NCBI GenBank assembly: GCA_963718755.1
Contig: OY970376.1
Coordinates: 1 to 64,000 of the forward strand
Source: VRUE01 sp963718755
GTDB taxonomy: Bacteria > Actinomycetota > Thermoleophilia > Solirubrobacterales > 70-9
Direction: 5' to 3'
Length of the DNA stretch: 64,000 nt
In this document: positions 55,709-63,466 of the stretch, in pieces
Position numbering within the stretch: position 1 is the first letter of the stretch
Layout of the letters: the number at the start of each line of letters is the position of its first letter
Position numbers and translations under genes: made by a program
The notes under the pieces: model-generated
Database searches by the model: none
What the model saw: only the letters and a program-made list of their open reading frames with translations
What the model was told of the DNA's origin: nothing

Positions 55709-56330
55709 TCAGCGCGACGGCAGGCCCTGACGGGCCAACAGATACCGCACGACCCCGTCCTCGTCATTGGAGGCAACGACCCGCGTGGCACTCTCCAACA
55801 CCTCGGGATGCGCGTTTGCCGGGGCGATGCTGTGGGCCGCGACGGCAAACATCGAGAGGTCGTTGAGGTGATCGCCACAGGCGATGACGTCACCCGCGCT
55901 CCCGCATGCCGCGAGCAGCGCCGGGATCGCAGCGCCCTTCACCGCGTCGCGGTGTTGGACCGTTATTTCGGTCAAGACACATTTTGCTGCGCTGTGCACG
56001 ATTGCTCCGTCGCCAACCACCATGCAAAGCCGCTCCGTCAGCGCCAGGACCTCCTCATCGAGGGCGAAAGTGGTGACCTGGGCGACGTCCTCCTCCCGCG
56101 CGATTCCAGTAGGTCATCGCAGGGCACCAGTCGCGGATCGCGATGCTTCCGCTTCTCCTCCACGTACCAAGTGGTCGACTCGTTCGTGCGCGAGCCGAAG
56201 TAGACACCGTCTCGCCTGCCGTTCCAGGTCGAGATCACAGGGTCGTTGCCGGACTCGAGGATCACCTCAACCTCCTCGCGGCGATCGGACCGTTGGCCGA
56301 GGGGTTTCACCCGACTGCCGTTGCTAGCAT
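55709..56330 (-). pseudogene. HAD-superfamily (Cof-like) hydrolase remnant: 5'-truncated and frameshifted
   Basis: The C-terminal half of a HAD-IIB phosphatase is readable: ACGSAGDVIACGDHLNDLSM (motif IV, GDxxND) and APANAHPEVLESATRVVASN. Upstream it continues as REEDVAQVTTFALDEEVLAL, then changes frame at about 56098-56103, where a CG dinucleotide gain or one-base loss is enough. It carries on as VYFGSRTNESTTWYVEEKRK. The motif I region (DxDGT) is missing, because the sequence runs straight into the divergent glyA promoter. A real frameshift plus truncation marks it as decaying, but assembly error could explain the frameshift part. Confidence 0.7.
56325..56330 (+). promoter_or_regulatory. 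-10-like hexamer for the glyA-type gene
   Basis: TAGCAT, 6 nt before the ATG at 56337. Confidence 0.42.
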
Positions 56331-56336
56331 CGAAAT

Positions 56337-57608
56337 ATGAGCCGCGCCGTGGAGGTTTCCGATCCAGAGCTGGCAGATCTCCTGCAGCGGGAGGACGAAC
56401 GACAAGCGCAGTCACTGTGTCTGATCCCCTCGGAGAACTACTGTTCCGCAGCGGTTTTGGAGGCCAACGGAACCGTCCTCGTCAACAAGTACTCCGAGGG
56501 ATATCCCGGGCGGCGCTATTACGAGGGGAACGAGGTGATCGACGAGGTCGAGCGTCTCGCTATTTCGCGCGCGAAAGAGCTCTTCGGCGCTGAGCATGTG
56601 AACGTGCAGCCCTACTCGGGATCGCCGGCGAACCTGGCGATCTACCTCGCGTTCCTCGAGCCCGGCGACACCGTCATGGGCCTCTCGCTCCCCGCCGGTG
56701 GTCACCTCACCCACGGCTGGTCCGTTTCGGCGACGGGTATCTGGTTCAACGCGGTGCACTACGGCGTCGACCGCGAGACCGGCCGAGTGGACATGGACGC
56801 GGTGCGCGACCTCGCGCTTTCCAGCCGCCCGAAGATCCTGTTCTGCGGCGGCACCGCGGTTCCCCGCACGATCGACTTCGCAGGCTTCGCTGAGATAGCG
56901 GGCGAGGTCGGTGCCCTGATGGTCGCTGACGTGTCTCACATCGCGGGCTTGATCGCAGGTGGCGCGCATCCCTCACCCATCCCCCACGCGGATGTGGTGA
57001 TGACGACTACCCACAAGACCCTTCGCGGTCCTCGGGGGGCGTTGCTGATGTGTCGTGAGGAGCACGCGAAAGCGATCGACCGCGCTGTATTCCCCGGGCT
57101 CCAGGGAGGACCTCACCAGCACCAGACCGCGGCGATCGCTGCGGCCCTGGGAGAGGCGCTGGCCCCGGAGTTCAGCACCTATGCGCACGGCATCGTCGCC
57201 AATTCGAAGGCGCTCGCCGAGGCGCTGATCGACCGCGGGTTCGACCTCGTCTCGGGTGGCACCGACAACCACCTGATCTTGCTGGACGTGACCACGAAGG
57301 GGCTGAGCGGGAAGCAGGTGGCCGCCGCGCTCGCCCGAGCGGGGATCGTCACCAACGCGAACTCGATCCCCTTCGATCCCCGCAAGCCCTTCGACCCGTC
57401 AGGGGTCAGGATCGGCACCCCCGCGGTGACGACCCGCGGTCTCCAAGAGGACCATATGGTGCAGGTCGCGGAGTGGATGAACGAGGTCGTCGCCTCCGCT
57501 GACGACGACACGGTCGCGGACAGGGTGCGGGCAGAAGTCCACGAGTTGATGGGGCGCTTCCCGGCGCCCGGCTGCCGCACGCTCACGCTCAGCGGCGAAA
57601 CCGTTTAG
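56337..57608 (+). CDS. glyA: serine hydroxymethyltransferase, divergent form
   Basis: PLP enzyme that interconverts serine and glycine and loads folate (423 aa). The fold-type I core is intact: LIPSENY (catalytic Glu), YYEGNEVIDEVE, GGHLTHG, Asp198/His201 and the Schiff-base lysine Lys227 in TTTHKTLRGPRG. RIGTPAVTTRG closes the protein. Several normally fixed blocks differ: QPYSGSPAN for QPHSGSQAN, TAVPR for SAYPR, and VADVSH for VDMAH. It may be a second, specialised SHMT or an acquired one. It abuts a truncated HAD gene, which fits replacement of that region. Conventional SHMT activity remains likely. Confidence 0.85.
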   Translation: MSRAVEVSDPELADLLQREDERQAQSLCLIPSENYCSAAVLEANGTVLVNKYSEGYPGRRYYEGNEVIDEVERLAISRAKELFGAEHVNVQPYSGSPANLAIYLAFLEPGDTVMGLSLPAGGHLTHGWSVSATGIWFNAVHYGVDRETGRVDMDAVRDLALSSRPKILFCGGTAVPRTIDFAGFAEIAGEVGALMVADVSHIAGLIAGGAHPSPIPHADVVMTTTHKTLRGPRGALLMCREEHAKAIDRAVFPGLQGGPHQHQTAAIAAALGEALAPEFSTYAHGIVANSKALAEALIDRGFDLVSGGTDNHLILLDVTTKGLSGKQVAAALARAGIVTNANSIPFDPRKPFDPSGVRIGTPAVTTRGLQEDHMVQVAEWMNEVVASADDDTVADRVRAEVHELMGRFPAPGCRTLTLSGETV

Positions 57609-57878
57609 CCCCACCCGCCCCACCAGGAACGCGACTGCTCTACCAGGAAAGGTCGCTCCGTTCCCTGCAAGCCGGCGAGGACCATTTTCAGATTCTCTGG
57701 CGTGAGGCCCCGCATGATCGCGATCCGCGCTTCACGATTGATCTTCACGGAGTCGAGGCTAATGCTCCCTGGCGCCACTGGTGCGCCAGTCGTGCGCCAG
57801 TCAGATCGGAAATAACCGGATTCAGCCGGACAGCGCTCCGCTTGAACAAGCGGAATCCCAATGCCGATGCGGCCCGAT
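57609..57878. other. non-coding gap with an 11-bp tandem duplication
   Basis: 270 bp between glyA and the Rrf2 gene. It contains two adjacent copies of GTGCGCCAGTC (57781-57791 and 57792-57802) inside a partly palindromic stretch. Minus-strand reading gives a peptide (MRGLTPENLKMVLAGLQG) that looks protein-like but has no good start and no recognised family; it may be a gene fragment. I see no promoter-quality motif. Confidence 0.4.
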
Positions 57879-58277
57879 CTAGATGAAGTACATCCCCGAG
57901 CCGGCCTCCTCGGCCTCGCGACGCGCCACTTCGGCGATCGTGGTCTGGCCGAAGACCTTGCGCAGAGCGCTGACGCCCTCGGCCCAGATCCCGCCGGCCT
58001 CGTCGGCCTCCTGGCCCACTTTGCCGTCGAGGGCCTGGACGACCTCCAGGACGGTGATCTCATCAGCCGGCCGCGAAAGCGTGTAGCCGCCTTTCATGCC
58101 GCGATGACTGGTTAGCAGGCCAGCCCGGCGCAGGGTCGAGAAAAGCTGCTCGAGGAACTGCTCGGGGATCCCGCGGCGCTCGGCCAGCTCTTTGATCGGC
58201 ACCGGGCGCTCACCCGAGCGAGCCAACTCCGCCATCGCGACGACCGCGTAGCGAGACTTCGAGGTAATGGAAATCAC
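57879..58277 (-). CDS. Rrf2-family transcriptional regulator
   Basis: 132 aa winged-helix regulator. N-terminus ISITSKSRYAVVAMAELARS, the recognition helix region RRGIPEQFLEQLFSTLRRAG and the wing SHRGMKGGYTLSRPADEIT are classic for the family. There are no cysteines, so it does not carry an IscR/NsrR-type Fe-S cluster; a CymR-like, cluster-free regulator fits better, and cysE/cysK lie 4 kb away. Start is GTG at 58277, with AAAGGG 5 nt upstream. The open frame further back is antisense to the response regulator. Confidence 0.87.
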   Translation of the reverse strand: MISITSKSRYAVVAMAELARSGERPVPIKELAERRGIPEQFLEQLFSTLRRAGLLTSHRGMKGGYTLSRPADEITVLEVVQALDGKVGQEADEAGGIWAEGVSALRKVFGQTTIAEVARREAEEAGSGMYFI

Positions 58278-58325
58278 TTTGCCCTTTCTACCGCACGATG
58301 CGGACTTCGACGGGTATAGGATCGA

Positions 58326-58952
58326 ATGGTCCCTAGCGAGCGCCCACATTGCCTTGTGATCGACGCCCAGCCGCTGGTCCGGTTGGGCATGCGCCAGACG
58401 CTGGCCAGCGATTTCGAGATCCACGAGAGCGAAACCCGCGATGAGGCGATCGGGTTGATCCAAGACATCGGCAGCGTCGACGTCGCCATCGTCGATCTGC
58501 GGCGCGGACTTGGCGACGCCGACTGCACCCTGCATGGCAACGAGACGATCCGGACACTGCACAAGACGGCTCCTGGCATGGGAATCGTCGCCCACGGCGA
58601 GCGCCCCGAGCGCCACCTGGCCTCGGCTGCCATACAGGCGGGGGCCAGCGCCTACGTTGCCCGCACCGCCGATGCCGAGCAGCTGGCTAAGGCAGTGTGG
58701 GCGGCGCTCGAGCAAGAGCGGTTCGTCGACCCGGCGGTACCGCCGAGCGGCAGCCACGGCAAGCTGACCCGCCGGCAACGCGAGATCCTCCAACTCCTCG
58801 CCGACGGTGGCTCGACCGTGGCGGCAGCACGCGAGCTCGGGCTCAGCGAGGAAACGGTGAAGACGCACACCAAGAACGTCCTCGCCCGCCTTGGCGCCAG
58901 GAACCGCACCCACGCGGTCGCGATCGCGTTGCGCGAGTGCCTGATCGACTAG
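58326..58952 (+). CDS. NarL/LuxR-type response regulator with atypical receiver
   Basis: 208 aa. The N-terminal receiver-like domain (about 8-125) keeps the central Asp in VDVAIVDLRRG. It lacks the paired acidic residue (VIDAQ in place of an Asp-Asp pair), the conserved Thr (IVAHGE) and the Lys (YVARTAD). The C-terminal LuxR HTH (about 142-205) is normal: LTRRQREILQLLADGGSTVA, LGLSEETVKTHTKNVLARLG. It may work without phosphorylation. No histidine kinase gene adjoins it. An imperfect hairpin and a short T-run lie beyond its stop (58953-59033). Confidence 0.87.
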   Translation: MVPSERPHCLVIDAQPLVRLGMRQTLASDFEIHESETRDEAIGLIQDIGSVDVAIVDLRRGLGDADCTLHGNETIRTLHKTAPGMGIVAHGERPERHLASAAIQAGASAYVARTADAEQLAKAVWAALEQERFVDPAVPPSGSHGKLTRRQREILQLLADGGSTVAAARELGLSEETVKTHTKNVLARLGARNRTHAVAIALRECLID

Positions 58953-59033
58953 CCGCCCCCGGACGCGGGAGCGAAGGCAATCCATTTCGGATTCCTTGCC
59001 CTTCGCGGGAGCAGAGGAGGCGGCGCCTTGTTT

Positions 59034-60110
59034 TTAGATCCAGCCGCGGTCGCGCGCGGTGAGCACGGCCTGTGCCCGGTCCACCGCGCCGATCTTGCCG
59101 TAGACGTTGTGCAGATGGGTGCGGATCGTCGATACCGAGAGCTGCATCTCACCAGCGATCTGCTTGTAGACCATGCCCTCGGAGAGGTGCCGTAACACAT
59201 CGAGCTCTCGGTTCGAAAGCGGGCAGGGCTCGCTGACCCGCGATTCCGCCTCGTGCGGATAGGGAAGTTCGTAGAGCAGCTCGCGCAAGCCCTCGGGGCC
59301 GAGGCCACAGCGCTTCGCGGTCTCGCGCAGGCGCTCAGGCGTCACCGCCTCGCCTTGCGCGTAGTGGGCGACCATGTCGGCGGTGGCGACGATCGCGGCG
59401 AGGCCGTCGGCGTCCTCGGCGTGGTGACGCTCGATCGCCACGGCGATCCGCTGCGGCACGTTCCAGCGCCGCGCCAGCACGCCACCGACAAGAGCGTGGT
59501 CGATGCCGAGCTGATCGCGTTCTTCACGGATTCGCTGCTCGGGCGTGCGAGAAGTCGCGTCGAAGTAGGTCCTGCGGCCGGGATGCAGCTTGGAGATCAC
59601 CAGGCGACCGATGTCGTGCAACAGCGCGGCAACGATCAGCTCGTCGCGGTCGGCCCAGCCGATCTCACGCCCGATGCGGGCCGCTGCCTGCTGGGTGGCG
59701 AGAGCGTGGACCCGGAATTGCTCCGGGCGTAGCTCCCAACCACCGTTGGACTCGAAGAAGTCGAAGACCGGCGCCGTTCCGGCAATCGCAAGCACGCCAG
59801 AGGACTTAAGGACGTCTACGGCCGCTGGCACCCCGCCGATGTTGCCGCCGCCGCTGGTGCGGTTGGCGAAGCGCAGGACCGAGATCGTCAGGGCGACGTC
59901 GGCCTCGACCGCCTCGACCAGCTCGCCGACGCGCGCGGTCTCAGCAGTCGCCGCCTGCATTACGCGGGTGCGGGACTCGATCAGGGCGGGGAATTTCTCC
60001 ACCGCCTCAAAGGCGGCGGCGAGGCGGGCTCCGGGTGCGGGGGCGGCTGCGCCGCGGGGCGCATCAGCCTTCGCAACCTTCCCATTGCTTTGTGTTTTGC
60101 TCGACGCCAT
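59034..60110 (-). CDS. HDOD-domain protein fused to a LuxR-type HTH
   Basis: 358 aa. A low-complexity Ala/Pro head (1-30) precedes an HDOD domain (about 35-240: ALIESRTRVMQAATAETARV, LTISVLRFANRTSGGGNIG, ALLHDIGRLVISKLHPG, DHALVGGVLARRWNVPQRI). The C-terminus (about 295-355) is a LuxR HTH (CPLSNRELDVLRHLSEGMVY, MQLSVSTIRTHLHNVYGKIG). HDOD proteins usually lack a DNA-binding domain, so this joins a signalling domain to transcription control. It converges with the response regulator. Ligand and targets unknown. Confidence 0.88.
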   Translation of the reverse strand: MASSKTQSNGKVAKADAPRGAAAPAPGARLAAAFEAVEKFPALIESRTRVMQAATAETARVGELVEAVEADVALTISVLRFANRTSGGGNIGGVPAAVDVLKSSGVLAIAGTAPVFDFFESNGGWELRPEQFRVHALATQQAAARIGREIGWADRDELIVAALLHDIGRLVISKLHPGRRTYFDATSRTPEQRIREERDQLGIDHALVGGVLARRWNVPQRIAVAIERHHAEDADGLAAIVATADMVAHYAQGEAVTPERLRETAKRCGLGPEGLRELLYELPYPHEAESRVSEPCPLSNRELDVLRHLSEGMVYKQIAGEMQLSVSTIRTHLHNVYGKIGAVDRAQAVLTARDRGWI

Positions 60111-60187
60111 GACCAGGTCGCTCCGCCCCCCTCATCGGCAGCAGAGGACGCACGGTTTAGCTCTGGCCTCCTCAGAATTAGGTGTTG

Positions 60188-61555
60188 TTATGCGCGGAGG
60201 CGTACGAGGGCAGCGTCGATGCGCCGCAGCGATTCCTCGCGTCCCAGCACAGCCAGGGACTCGAAGATTCCCGGCGAGACCGTGCCACCGCTGATCGCGA
60301 CCCGGATCGGCTGGTAGACCCGGCCGGGCTTGATCCCCAGTTTCTCCGGCAGCGGCGACAGCGCCGCCTCGACCGAGACCGCATCGAAGTCGTCGGCGGC
60401 AGCAAGGGCCTCGCGGGCCGCCTCCAACGCCGCCGGCGCCTCGTCCTTCATCGTCTTGCGCCAGGCCTTCTCGTCCTCGACCGGCGACTCGAAGAGGAAG
60501 CGGATCAGCGGCCAGACCTCCTCCAGCGTCTGTGCTTTCTCCTGCGCGATCTCGCAGGCCGCCCGCAGTCGCTCGTCCGGCGTGCGCCCGAGGTGCGTCG
60601 CCACCGCGTTCACGTAGTCGTCGAGCGACATCTCCCGCATGTAGCGACCGTTGATCCAGCGCAGCTTCTTCTCGTCGAAGATCGCCGCCGCCTTGCCGAC
60701 GTCGGCGACGCGAAAGCGCCTGACCAGCTCCTCGGTCGAGATCAGGGTGGCGTCGTCATCGGCCCCCCATCCGAGCAGGGCGAGATAGTTGCGGACCGCC
60801 GCCGGCAGGTAGCCCGCCTCGCGCAGCTCCTGCACCGAGGCGGCGCCGTGCCGCTTGGAGAGCTTGCGCCCGTCGGGCCCGTGCAGCAGGGGCAGGTGCG
60901 CGTAGCGCGGCGGCGCGAAGCCGAGCGCCGCGAGCACCAGCAACTGCTTGGGCGTGTTGGAGAGATGATCGTCCCCCCTGACCACGTCGGTAACCCCCAT
61001 TTCGGCATCGTCGACGGCGACGGCGAAGTTGTAGAGCACCGATCCGTCGCCGCGGGCGATGACGAAATCGTCGTAGCTGCGATTGGGGAAGCTGACCGGG
61101 CCGCGAATCAGGTCCTCGACCACGGTCTCGCCCTCCTCCGGCACCCGCAGCCGCACCGCCGCCCCCTCCTCGTCGCTCGGCTCACCCCGGTAGCCGCTGC
61201 CGGCCCCGTGCTCGGCCTTCCAGGCCTCGACGTCCTTTGCGGTTGCCGAGTCCCGATAGGCAGCGCCGCTCTCGAGCAGGCGGCGCAGCGCCTCTTGGTG
61301 GCGATCCGAACGCGAGGCCTGGAAGACCGGCCCCTCGTCCCAGTCGAGCTCGAGCCAGCGCAACGCGTCGAGGATCTGCCCAACGTTCTCCTCGGTCGAC
61401 CGCTCGCGGTCGGTGTCCTCGATCCGCAACGCCAACGAGCCGCCGCCGTGGCGTGCCGCCAGCCAGTTGTAGAGCGCCGTCCTCGCACCACCAATGTGCA
61501 GGGCACCGGTGGGCGAGGGAGCAAACCTCAGTCGAATTGTGGAATCGGCGGTCAT
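60188..61555 (-). CDS. gltX: glutamyl-tRNA synthetase
   Basis: Charges tRNA-Glu, and probably also tRNA-Gln, since gatCAB is in this window (455 aa). The class I signatures are present: HIGH as APSPTGALHIGGARTALYNW (N-terminus) and KMSKS as GRKLSKRHGA (about 230-239). RIEDTDRERSTEE, DDHLSNTPKQL and GWGADDDATL fit the bacterial GluRS. Length is slightly shorter than the E. coli enzyme. Translation start is the ATG at 61555; the downstream gap (60111-60187) holds nothing notable. Confidence 0.96.
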   Translation of the reverse strand: MTADSTIRLRFAPSPTGALHIGGARTALYNWLAARHGGGSLALRIEDTDRERSTEENVGQILDALRWLELDWDEGPVFQASRSDRHQEALRRLLESGAAYRDSATAKDVEAWKAEHGAGSGYRGEPSDEEGAAVRLRVPEEGETVVEDLIRGPVSFPNRSYDDFVIARGDGSVLYNFAVAVDDAEMGVTDVVRGDDHLSNTPKQLLVLAALGFAPPRYAHLPLLHGPDGRKLSKRHGAASVQELREAGYLPAAVRNYLALLGWGADDDATLISTEELVRRFRVADVGKAAAIFDEKKLRWINGRYMREMSLDDYVNAVATHLGRTPDERLRAACEIAQEKAQTLEEVWPLIRFLFESPVEDEKAWRKTMKDEAPAALEAAREALAAADDFDAVSVEAALSPLPEKLGIKPGRVYQPIRVAISGGTVSPGIFESLAVLGREESLRRIDAALVRLRA

Positions 61556-61666
61556 CGAGTCGGCGCGGATGTTTCCACAGTGGTCGGAGCTTGACGCCGG
61601 CCCGGGGTCTCACGGGGCCGGGTGTACGCTCACCTTCCAGACGTAAACCCCGCCGAAGGAGGATGT

Positions 61667-61966
61667 ATGTACGCAAGAGTCGTGCGCTGGGAGGGCTCCA
61701 ATGCAGAGGCGATGGAGCAGAGCTCCAGCGAGATCCGTGCCCGAGCTGAGTCTCAAGGAGGACCCCCGGAGGGTGTCCCCGCAAAGGGCCTGCTGATCCT
61801 GAACGACGGCGAGAACGGTCGCTCGCTCGCAATCAGCCTCTTCGAGACCGAGGATGACTACCGCGAAGGGGATGCGACCCTGAACTCGATGTCGCCGCCC
61901 GGCGAGGGCCTGGGCAAGCGCGTCTCGGTCGAGAAATACGAGGTGGCGGTAAAGCTGGAGGCCTGA
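61667..61966 (+). CDS. small protein, possible alpha-beta barrel fold
   Basis: 99 aa starting at the ATG 61667, with the Shine-Dalgarno AAGGAGG just upstream; an in-frame ORF begins earlier but only over leader DNA. The sequence (MYARVVRWEGSNAEAMEQSS, then GLLILNDGENGRSLAISLFE, TEDDYREGDATLNSM) suggests a dimeric alpha-beta barrel of the monooxygenase-like kind. No catalytic motif can be named. It is 19 bp ahead of nfo on the same strand. Confidence 0.65.
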   Translation: MYARVVRWEGSNAEAMEQSSSEIRARAESQGGPPEGVPAKGLLILNDGENGRSLAISLFETEDDYREGDATLNSMSPPGEGLGKRVSVEKYEVAVKLEA

Positions 61967-61973
61967 GGGGCCA

Positions 61974-61979
61974 TAGGAT
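61974..61979 (+). promoter_or_regulatory. -10-like hexamer for nfo
   Basis: TAGGAT, 6 nt before the nfo ATG. Confidence 0.42.
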
Positions 61980-61985
61980 GCCTCG

Positions 61986-62849
61986 ATGCTAGTCGGGGCG
62001 CATGTATCGACCGCCGGTGGTCTGGAGAAGGCAATCGAGCGCGGCACCGAGCTCGGCTGCGAATCGATTCAGATCTTCAACCAGAGCCCGCGGATGTGGC
62101 GGCCGACCAAATACGGCCCCGACGATTTCGCCGCTTTTCGCGAGGCGATGGACGACTCGCCGGTCGAAGCGGTGGTCATCCACGCCGTCTACCTGATCAA
62201 TTGCGCGACCAAAGACAAGGAGATGCGCGGGAAGTCGCTTGACTCGCTGACCCATGCGCTGCGCATCGGCGACGGCATCGGCGCCGCCGGCGTCGTCCTC
62301 CATCCCGGCGCGCAGAAAGGCGAGCCGCACGGCCCGTCGATGAAACGCGCGGCGAAAGTGATCGCCGCTGCGGTGAAGGACAGTGAGAGCTGCCCGCTGC
62401 TGCTCGAGCAGACCGCCGGCCACAAAGGCCTGCTCGGCCGCGACTTCGACGAGACGGCGGAGCTGATCGAGCTCGCCGGCAGCGGCAAGCGCCTCGGCCT
62501 CTGCCTCGACTCCTGCCACCTCTTCGTCCAGGGCTACGACGTCACCGACGCCGAGCACCTAACCGCGATCGTCGACGAAGCCGACGAGAAGGTCGGCCTC
62601 GACCGTCTGCGCTGCCTGCACGTCAACGACGCAGCGGCCCCCTTCGGCTCCAACCGCGACCGCCACGCCAACCTGGGCAAGGGCGAGATGGGCAAGCAGG
62701 GCCTTGCCGCCTTCCTTTCCGAGCCCCGCTTCGAGGGCCTGCCGGCAACGCTGGAGACGCCGGGGCCGAATAAGAAAGGGGCCGACAAGAAAGAAGTCCG
62801 GGAGGCGAAGCGGTTGCGCAAAGCCGGCCTCAAACGCCGCAAAGGGTAG
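61986..62849 (+). CDS. nfo: endonuclease IV (AP endonuclease)
   Basis: Zinc-dependent apurinic/apyrimidinic endonuclease of base-excision repair (287 aa). It shows GAHVSTAGGLEKAIERG, SIQIFNQSPRMW, HAVYLINCAT, LHPGAQKG, LLLEQTAGHKG (zinc Glu), CLDSCHLFVQGYDV and HVNDAAAPFGSNRDRHANLG, plus ETPG near the end. The C-terminus is a short Lys/Arg-rich tail. It acts downstream of the two alkyl-base glycosylases in this window (2720 and 38608). Its stop codon touches the left arm of repeat copy C. Confidence 0.96.
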   Translation: MLVGAHVSTAGGLEKAIERGTELGCESIQIFNQSPRMWRPTKYGPDDFAAFREAMDDSPVEAVVIHAVYLINCATKDKEMRGKSLDSLTHALRIGDGIGAAGVVLHPGAQKGEPHGPSMKRAAKVIAAAVKDSESCPLLLEQTAGHKGLLGRDFDETAELIELAGSGKRLGLCLDSCHLFVQGYDVTDAEHLTAIVDEADEKVGLDRLRCLHVNDAAAPFGSNRDRHANLGKGEMGKQGLAAFLSEPRFEGLPATLETPGPNKKGADKKEVREAKRLRKAGLKRRKG

Positions 62850-62993
62850 GGACGCCGATCCGCTCTCGCGGGAATTGATGTCGCACGCGCTTCGCGCTTA
62901 GCGACTGAGGTTGAGCGTGGCTGACGCCGCGCAGAGGACAGATTGCATATCGCCGCCTTCGGCGACATTCCCGCGAGAGCGGATCGGCGTCCC
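62849..62993 (+). repeat. structured palindromic element, copy C
   Basis: Perfect 27-bp inverted arms (62849-62875, beginning GGGACGCCGATCC; 62967-62993) around a 91-nt core. The core has TGATGTCGCACG, GCGC-TTC-GCGC, TTAGCGACTGAGG, a GCGTGGC/GCCGCGC hairpin with one G-U pair, ACAGATTGCATATCG and GCCGCCTTCGGC. The left arm begins at the last base of the nfo stop codon. Lies between the convergent nfo and DUF393 genes. Confidence 0.9.
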
Positions 62994-63025
62994 TCATTCT
63001 CCGTTCGTTCTCGGTGAAGCTCGGA

Positions 63026-63424
63026 CTACGTTGCGCCGCGGTTGCGAGACTCATCGCTGATCGCGCAAGCTGGGGTGCCTCCTGGGAGTCGGTAGCGGTT
63101 GTCCGCAGTCAGGCGGTAGGCCCTTGCCGCAAGCCATGAGATTCCGGGCAGCGTGAGCGTACGGCCGATGAGCTTCCAAGGCGGTCCAGCAGCGCTCAGC
63201 GCCGCGGCAATCGCCTCGTGGCCAGAGCGAACCGCTCCGTCCACCTGAACCCACTGCACAGCATCGCTCGCCTGCTCCGCGGTTATCCCCAGCTCATCCA
63301 GATCAGTGAGCTGCCAGGCAACGATCTCGGCATCCGGCCCAATCCTCTCCAGCGCATGTGCGCAGTTCGTACAGAACGCACAGTCCCCGTCAAAAACAAG
63401 CACCGGACGCCCACGCAAGCTCAT
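63026..63424 (-). CDS. DUF393 (DCC-family) thiol-disulfide oxidoreductase-like protein
   Basis: 132 aa. The family start block VLVFDGDCAFCTNCAHALER holds a CxxC pair (DCAFC) followed by a further Cys. WQLTDLDELGITAEQA and the GISWLAARAYRLTADNRYRLPG ending are typical. Probably a small thioredoxin-fold-like redox protein; substrate unknown. It is framed by repeat copies C and D, which face each other across it. Confidence 0.83.
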   Translation of the reverse strand: MSLRGRPVLVFDGDCAFCTNCAHALERIGPDAEIVAWQLTDLDELGITAEQASDAVQWVQVDGAVRSGHEAIAAALSAAGPPWKLIGRTLTLPGISWLAARAYRLTADNRYRLPGGTPACAISDESRNRGAT

Positions 63425-63466
63425 GAACCCATTCTCGCTGTTCGGAGCACCAAGCGGTCCTAGAAA

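Noticed and set aside
58953..59033. Possible intrinsic terminator after the response regulator gene.
   Set aside because: The hairpin is imperfect and the T-run (TTGTTTTT) is separated from it by a short second stem; too weak to list as a terminator.
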